8,231 nucleotides of DNA. Origin: JACZUI01 sp041599115 (GTDB taxonomy: Bacteria; Actinomycetota; Acidimicrobiia; Spongiisociales; ZC4RG35). The notes under the pieces were generated by a model. It ran no database searches. It worked only from the letters and a program-made list of their open reading frames with translations, and was not told where the DNA came from. A program made the position numbers and the translations under genes. Positions 5,299 through 8,231 of this stretch are shown here, one piece after another (the first letter of the stretch is position 1; each line of letters starts with the position of its first letter). Location of the stretch: assembly GCA_041599115.1 (NCBI GenBank), contig JBFHXF010000091.1:1-8231 (forward strand), written 5' to 3'.

Positions 5299-7866
5299 AT
5301 GGGCGCACTACCCACCGGCATCCTCACCTTCGTCTTCACCGATGTCGAAGGATCGACCAGCATGATCCAGCGGCTTGGTGACGACGCCTTCGCCAACGTC
5401 CTCGCCGAGCACAACCGTCTCATCCGGGCTGCCTTTTCCGGCGGCATCGAGGTCGGTACCGAGGGCGACGCCTTCTTCTACGTGTTCGAATCCGCTGAGG
5501 ACGCCATAACAGGAGCGGTGAAGGCCCAACAGGCCCTCGCCGCCCATCCATGGCCGGAGGGAGGGGCCGTTCGAGTCCGCATGGGACTACACACCGGAAT
5601 CGGCCGGCTGGGAGGGGACAATTACGTCGGCCTGGACCTGCATCGAGCTTCCCGGATCGCCGCTGCCGGCCATGGCGGACAGATCCTCATCTCTCTGCCG
5701 ACCAGATCAGAAGGTGCCGGTGTCGTCGGTCACGGGGTGATAGTGCGTGACCTGGGCACCCATTTCTTCAAGGACATCGAGGAGCCGGAGAGGGTATTCG
5801 AGGTGGTGGCGCCAGGTCTGGCGGTCGATCACCCTCCGATTCGTTCACTCGACGCCCGGCCCAACAACCTGCCCTCGCAGCCTCTCGACTTCGTCGGACG
5901 TGCTCGACAGTCGTTCGAGGTGGCCGAGCTGCTGGAGAGATCGCGGATGGTCACCCTCACCGGGCCGGGCGGCACCGGCAAGACCCGACTCGCCGTCCAC
6001 GTTGCCTCGCAGATCCTGGGACAATTCGACGGCGGGGTCACCTATGTCGCCCTGGACAGCATTCGCACGCCCGACCTGGTGCTTCCAGCGATCGGATCGG
6101 CGTTGCGCATCGAACTCGACTCCTCGACCTCCCAGCTGGACGCCATCATCGGCGCGCTCTCATCCAGGGCATCCCTCTTGCTCCTCGACAGCTTCGAGCA
6201 TGTCCTGCCCGCCGCAGGCCAGATCGGCGAGCTTCTCACCTCAACCAAGGATCTCCGCATCCTCGTCACGAGCCAGACGGTGCTCCGGTTGCGCGGCGAG
6301 CGGGCGTACCGGGTGCCTCCCCTCGAGCTCGAAGAGGGAGCCTTGCTCTTCGAGTCTCGGGCGTCCGCCGCCGATCCGTCTTTCACCCTGAACGAGGAGA
6401 ACCGCGACATGGTCACCACTCTGGTCGGGCGTCTCGAGGCACTGCCCCTGGCCATCGAACTAGCTGCGGCGCGGGTGAACATGTTCGGTGTCACCGGGTT
6501 GCTGGCCCGGATCTCACAGCATCTCGATCTGGAGGGAGCAGGTTTCGTCGACAGTCCGGAACGACATCGCACCCTGCGTTCGGCAATCGAATGGAGTTAC
6601 GACCTGCTGAGCGAGAGCGAGCGGGCCCTCCTGCGCCATCTGGCGATCTTCGACGGCGGGTTCGTGCTCGATGCAGCGGAGTACGTCGCCCCCAGCGAAC
6701 TGGCCCCCGGAGTGATCGAGGGTGTGGCCTCACTACTCGACAAGAGCCTTCTTCAGCAGCGGATCCTCCGCGGCGAGGCACGGTTCTCCATGCTCGACTC
6801 GATCCGGCAATTCGCAGCAGAAGAGCTCGGCCCCAGTGAGCGGGAGCGGGCAGAAGAGCGACATTCGGAGTATTACGCCGAGTTGGGGGAACGGGCGCTG
6901 CCCCTTCTCGAAGGGGCAAAGCAGAACCTCTGGCTCGATCGGCTCAGCGCCGAACACGACAACATCCGCGCCGTTGTCAGACACTGCGTGCAGACCGGCC
7001 GGCCCAACGCGGGTCTTCGCTGCCTGGGCAATGCCTGGCGATTCTTCCATCGGCGGGGGCTGATGGTGGAGGCCATCTCCGGGTTGGGGCAGCTTCTCGA
7101 GATGCCCGGAGCATCGGATCGTGCTCGCGCCGCGGGGCTCAACGGCGTTGCCGCCCTGCGTTACTGGCAGGGTGACTACGAAGCGGCCTTCACCACCTAC
7201 CTGGAGGTCCTCGACCTGTATCGATCCTTGGGTGATCGCTATCAGGAGGCAGAGACACTCTACGGGTTGAGCGCCACGGCGTATTTCCTCGGCCAGAGCG
7301 ACCAGGGAGAGCACTATGCCGATCTGGCGGAACAGGCCTACATCGACGCCGGGGTGCCGGAAGGTGTCAAGCGACTGTCGGGGGCAAGGTCATTCGCCAT
7401 CTGGATGTCCGGGGACCTTGCCGCGGCGGCACAGAGTTGGGCCGAGACCGAGGCCATGTACGCCGCCGCCGGTGACAGGGGGGAACAGCTCCAGAGTCAG
7501 CTCGCCCAGGCGATAGTCGCCCACCAACAGGGGCTGACCGGGCAGGCCCTGGAGAGCTTGAAAGAGATCCTCGAGGGGATGATCGAAAGCGAGGACATCG
7601 CCGGCACCGTGATGACCCTGGACTTCATGGGAGCCGTGGCGGCCGGCAGTGAGCCGGAGAGAGGCGTGCGTCTCGCCGGCGCCGCCGCCAGCCTGCGGGA
7701 GGAGCTTGGGGGCGGACTGACCCCCGAGGCGGTCCGTCTCGCCCCTGCCCGGGAGGCAGCCGCCGCTGCCCTGTCGCCGGAGGATATCGACGTGCTCTGG
7801 GCTGAGGGCGCCAAGATGGATCTCGATCAGGCTGTGGCCCAGGCGAGAACGGTGACCGTCGGCTGA
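5299..7866 (+). CDS. Class III nucleotide cyclase-like domain fused to STAND/AAA-type ATPase and helical repeats
   Basis: The protein has 855 residues. Residues 6-170 are a class III cyclase domain: the metal aspartates are Asp15 in FTDVEGST and Asp57 in GTEGDAFF, and VGLDLHRASRI with GGQILIS closes the fold. By alignment to VKTxGD and GxxVNxAxR, the adenine-selecting Lys is Gly53, its partner Asp falls on Asn108 (Asp107 is adjacent), the transition-state Asn is His115, and the Arg is kept (Arg119). Residues 195-420 are a P-loop ATPase with Walker A GPGGTGKT (222-229), Walker B LLLLDSFEHV (Asp297), the sensor segment VTSQTVLRLRGE (323-334), and LPLAIELAAAR (382-392). A winged-helix-like part follows (TLRSAIEWSYDLLSESE, then SLLDKSLL near 478-484). 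Residues about 520-850 are helical TPR-like repeats. There is no C-terminal LuxR-type HTH. Related proteins occur in many copies in actinomycetes. Its role is probably signal-dependent regulation; catalytic activity is uncertain. There is no clear Shine-Dalgarno before ATG 5299, so the message may be leaderless. Confidence 0.88.
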   Translation: MGALPTGILTFVFTDVEGSTSMIQRLGDDAFANVLAEHNRLIRAAFSGGIEVGTEGDAFFYVFESAEDAITGAVKAQQALAAHPWPEGGAVRVRMGLHTGIGRLGGDNYVGLDLHRASRIAAAGHGGQILISLPTRSEGAGVVGHGVIVRDLGTHFFKDIEEPERVFEVVAPGLAVDHPPIRSLDARPNNLPSQPLDFVGRARQSFEVAELLERSRMVTLTGPGGTGKTRLAVHVASQILGQFDGGVTYVALDSIRTPDLVLPAIGSALRIELDSSTSQLDAIIGALSSRASLLLLDSFEHVLPAAGQIGELLTSTKDLRILVTSQTVLRLRGERAYRVPPLELEEGALLFESRASAADPSFTLNEENRDMVTTLVGRLEALPLAIELAAARVNMFGVTGLLARISQHLDLEGAGFVDSPERHRTLRSAIEWSYDLLSESERALLRHLAIFDGGFVLDAAEYVAPSELAPGVIEGVASLLDKSLLQQRILRGEARFSMLDSIRQFAAEELGPSERERAEERHSEYYAELGERALPLLEGAKQNLWLDRLSAEHDNIRAVVRHCVQTGRPNAGLRCLGNAWRFFHRRGLMVEAISGLGQLLEMPGASDRARAAGLNGVAALRYWQGDYEAAFTTYLEVLDLYRSLGDRYQEAETLYGLSATAYFLGQSDQGEHYADLAEQAYIDAGVPEGVKRLSGARSFAIWMSGDLAAAAQSWAETEAMYAAAGDRGEQLQSQLAQAIVAHQQGLTGQALESLKEILEGMIESEDIAGTVMTLDFMGAVAAGSEPERGVRLAGAAASLREELGGGLTPEAVRLAPAREAAAAALSPEDIDVLWAEGAKMDLDQAVAQARTVTVG

Positions 7867-7871
7867 CTGAA

Positions 7872-7914
7872 GCGTGTGCACCCAGAGCGGTGAGGGCGGT
7901 CCCCCTGCACACGC
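7872..7914. repeat. 43-bp palindrome-bounded repeat, copy 1
   Basis: The unit begins GCGTGTGCA and ends TGCACACGC, 9-bp perfect inverted arms around a 25-nt centre that is not palindromic. With the flanking A7871/T7915 pair the arms reach 10 bp. It starts 5 bp after the stop codon of the cyclase-ATPase gene. It is identical to copy 2 except for one base (G7896 against A7947). Confidence 0.9.
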
Positions 7915-7922
7915 TGGACAAT

Positions 7923-7965
7923 GCGTGTGCACCCAGAGCGGTGAGGACGGTCCCCCTGCACACGC
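7923..7965. repeat. 43-bp palindrome-bounded repeat, copy 2
   Basis: This is a direct repeat of copy 1 at a 51-bp offset with 42 of 43 bases identical. Its arms extend outward to 15 bp (7917-7931 paired with 7957-7971, core ACAATGCGTGTGCA), longer than those of copy 1. It ends 10 bp before the stop codon of the convergent second cyclase. Confidence 0.9.
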
Positions 7966-7975
7966 ATTGTCGGTC

Positions 7976-8231
7976 TCAGCGCTTGCCGAGAAGCTCGAAG
8001 ACGGTGGTCGGTTGGGAGAATCCTTTCAGACTCCGCTGCTCCCCCTCACCAAAACTGAAACCCAGGTCAACGCCCAGCTTCTGCACCTCGTCGGACACGA
8101 GGATGTGATCGGGCTCGGCACCGGCGCAGAGTCTGCTGGCCAGGGTGACGGCCGCCCCGAAGATGTCGTCGTTGTGATCGACGGGCTCTCCGGCTGCGAG
8201 CCCGATACGAACCCGGAGAACGGGTTCAGGC
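7976..8231 (-). CDS. Adenylate/guanylate cyclase domain protein (C-terminal part)
   Basis: The - strand is open from the window edge to a TGA at 7978-7976, giving 85 residues; the N-terminal part lies beyond 8231. The sequence is the second half of a class III cyclase domain. It runs from VRIGLAAGEPVD (residues 7-18), through DDIFGAAVTLASRLC (21-35) and the strand HILVSDEV, to the closing LKGFSQPTTVFELLGKR. By alignment, Asp22 is the substrate-selecting Asp, Thr29 replaces the transition-state Asn, and Arg33 is the conserved Arg. The catalytic domain is at the C terminus and nothing follows it, so any receiver, membrane or other domain must be N-terminal. It converges on the cyclase-ATPase gene across 109 bp holding the two 43-bp repeats. 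The family assignment is clear. Activity cannot be judged because both metal-binding Asp residues are outside the window. Confidence 0.85.
   Translation of the reverse strand, partial: PEPVLRVRIGLAAGEPVDHNDDIFGAAVTLASRLCAGAEPDHILVSDEVQKLGVDLGFSFGEGEQRSLKGFSQPTTVFELLGKR

Larger units (their letters stand above)
7871..7971. terminator. Possible bidirectional terminator or alternative-hairpin region between convergent cyclase genes
   Basis: The two repeats supply four arms (L1 7872-7880, R1 7906-7914, L2 7923-7931, R2 7957-7965). L1 can pair with R1 and L2 with R2, each with a 25-nt loop. R1 can instead pair with L2 as a 9-bp stem with an 8-nt loop (7915-7922). The position between two tail-to-tail genes suits transcription termination in both directions. 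No T-tract follows on either strand, so a classical intrinsic terminator is not shown; a REP-like element is the main alternative. Confidence 0.4.

Noticed and set aside
5299..7866. A defence-type STAND NTPase or LuxR-family regulator
   Set aside because: There is no effector domain such as a nuclease, TIR or protease, no neighbouring defence gene, and no C-terminal HTH. The architecture matches the common actinobacterial cyclase-ATPase signalling proteins.
7872..7965. CRISPR-like repeat-spacer structure
   Set aside because: There are only two repeat copies with an 8-nt spacer and no cas genes, so it is not an array.
7890..8108. Open frames running through the 43-bp repeats on both strands
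   Set aside because: They only reflect the absence of stops in the GC-rich repeats. The - strand from 7976 onward is clearly the end of a cyclase in another frame.

Overview
The window looks like chromosomal DNA from a high-GC actinomycete, most plausibly an Acidimicrobiia-type organism. The signs are strong G/C bias at third codon positions, TTG and GTG starts, long Thr-rich linkers in a surface protein, and the abundance of class III cyclases fused to STAND-type ATPases. The lineage is inferred from style, not from a marker gene.

Layout, left to right. (1) Positions 1-456 hold the C-terminal part of a radical-SAM glycine-radical-enzyme activase of the YjjW type, on the + strand. (2) Positions 549-1607 encode a secreted trypsin-fold serine protease with a propeptide and an unusual triple KPGGGGG linker. 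(3) Facing it on the - strand is a two-gene operon read 4147 to 1644: an orphan membrane histidine kinase, followed with a 4-base ATGA overlap by a Thr-rich, C-terminally membrane-anchored exoprotein. (4) A small + strand gene at 4325-4531 probably encodes a Cys/His zinc-binding protein; it converges on a - strand alpha/beta hydrolase (4557-5246). (5) Divergent from the hydrolase is a large + strand gene (5299-7866) for a class III nucleotide-cyclase-like domain fused to a STAND/AAA-type ATPase and a helical-repeat tail. (6) It converges on a second class III cyclase gene, of which only the last 85 codons are present (8231-7976, - strand). The 109 bp between the two cyclase genes carries two near-identical 43-bp palindrome-bounded repeats.

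How the genes fit together. Much of the window concerns sensing and the cell surface: an extracellular helical sensor kinase translationally coupled to a stalked surface protein, a secreted protease, and two cyclase-type proteins. No response regulator is present, so the kinase output is unknown. Both cyclase domains have changes at the substrate or transition-state positions of canonical class III enzymes, so cAMP production cannot be assumed. I see no tRNA, rRNA, CRISPR array, transposase, phage gene or recognised defence system. The least explained structures are the four-arm repeat between the two cyclases and the kinase/Thr-rich-protein pair.
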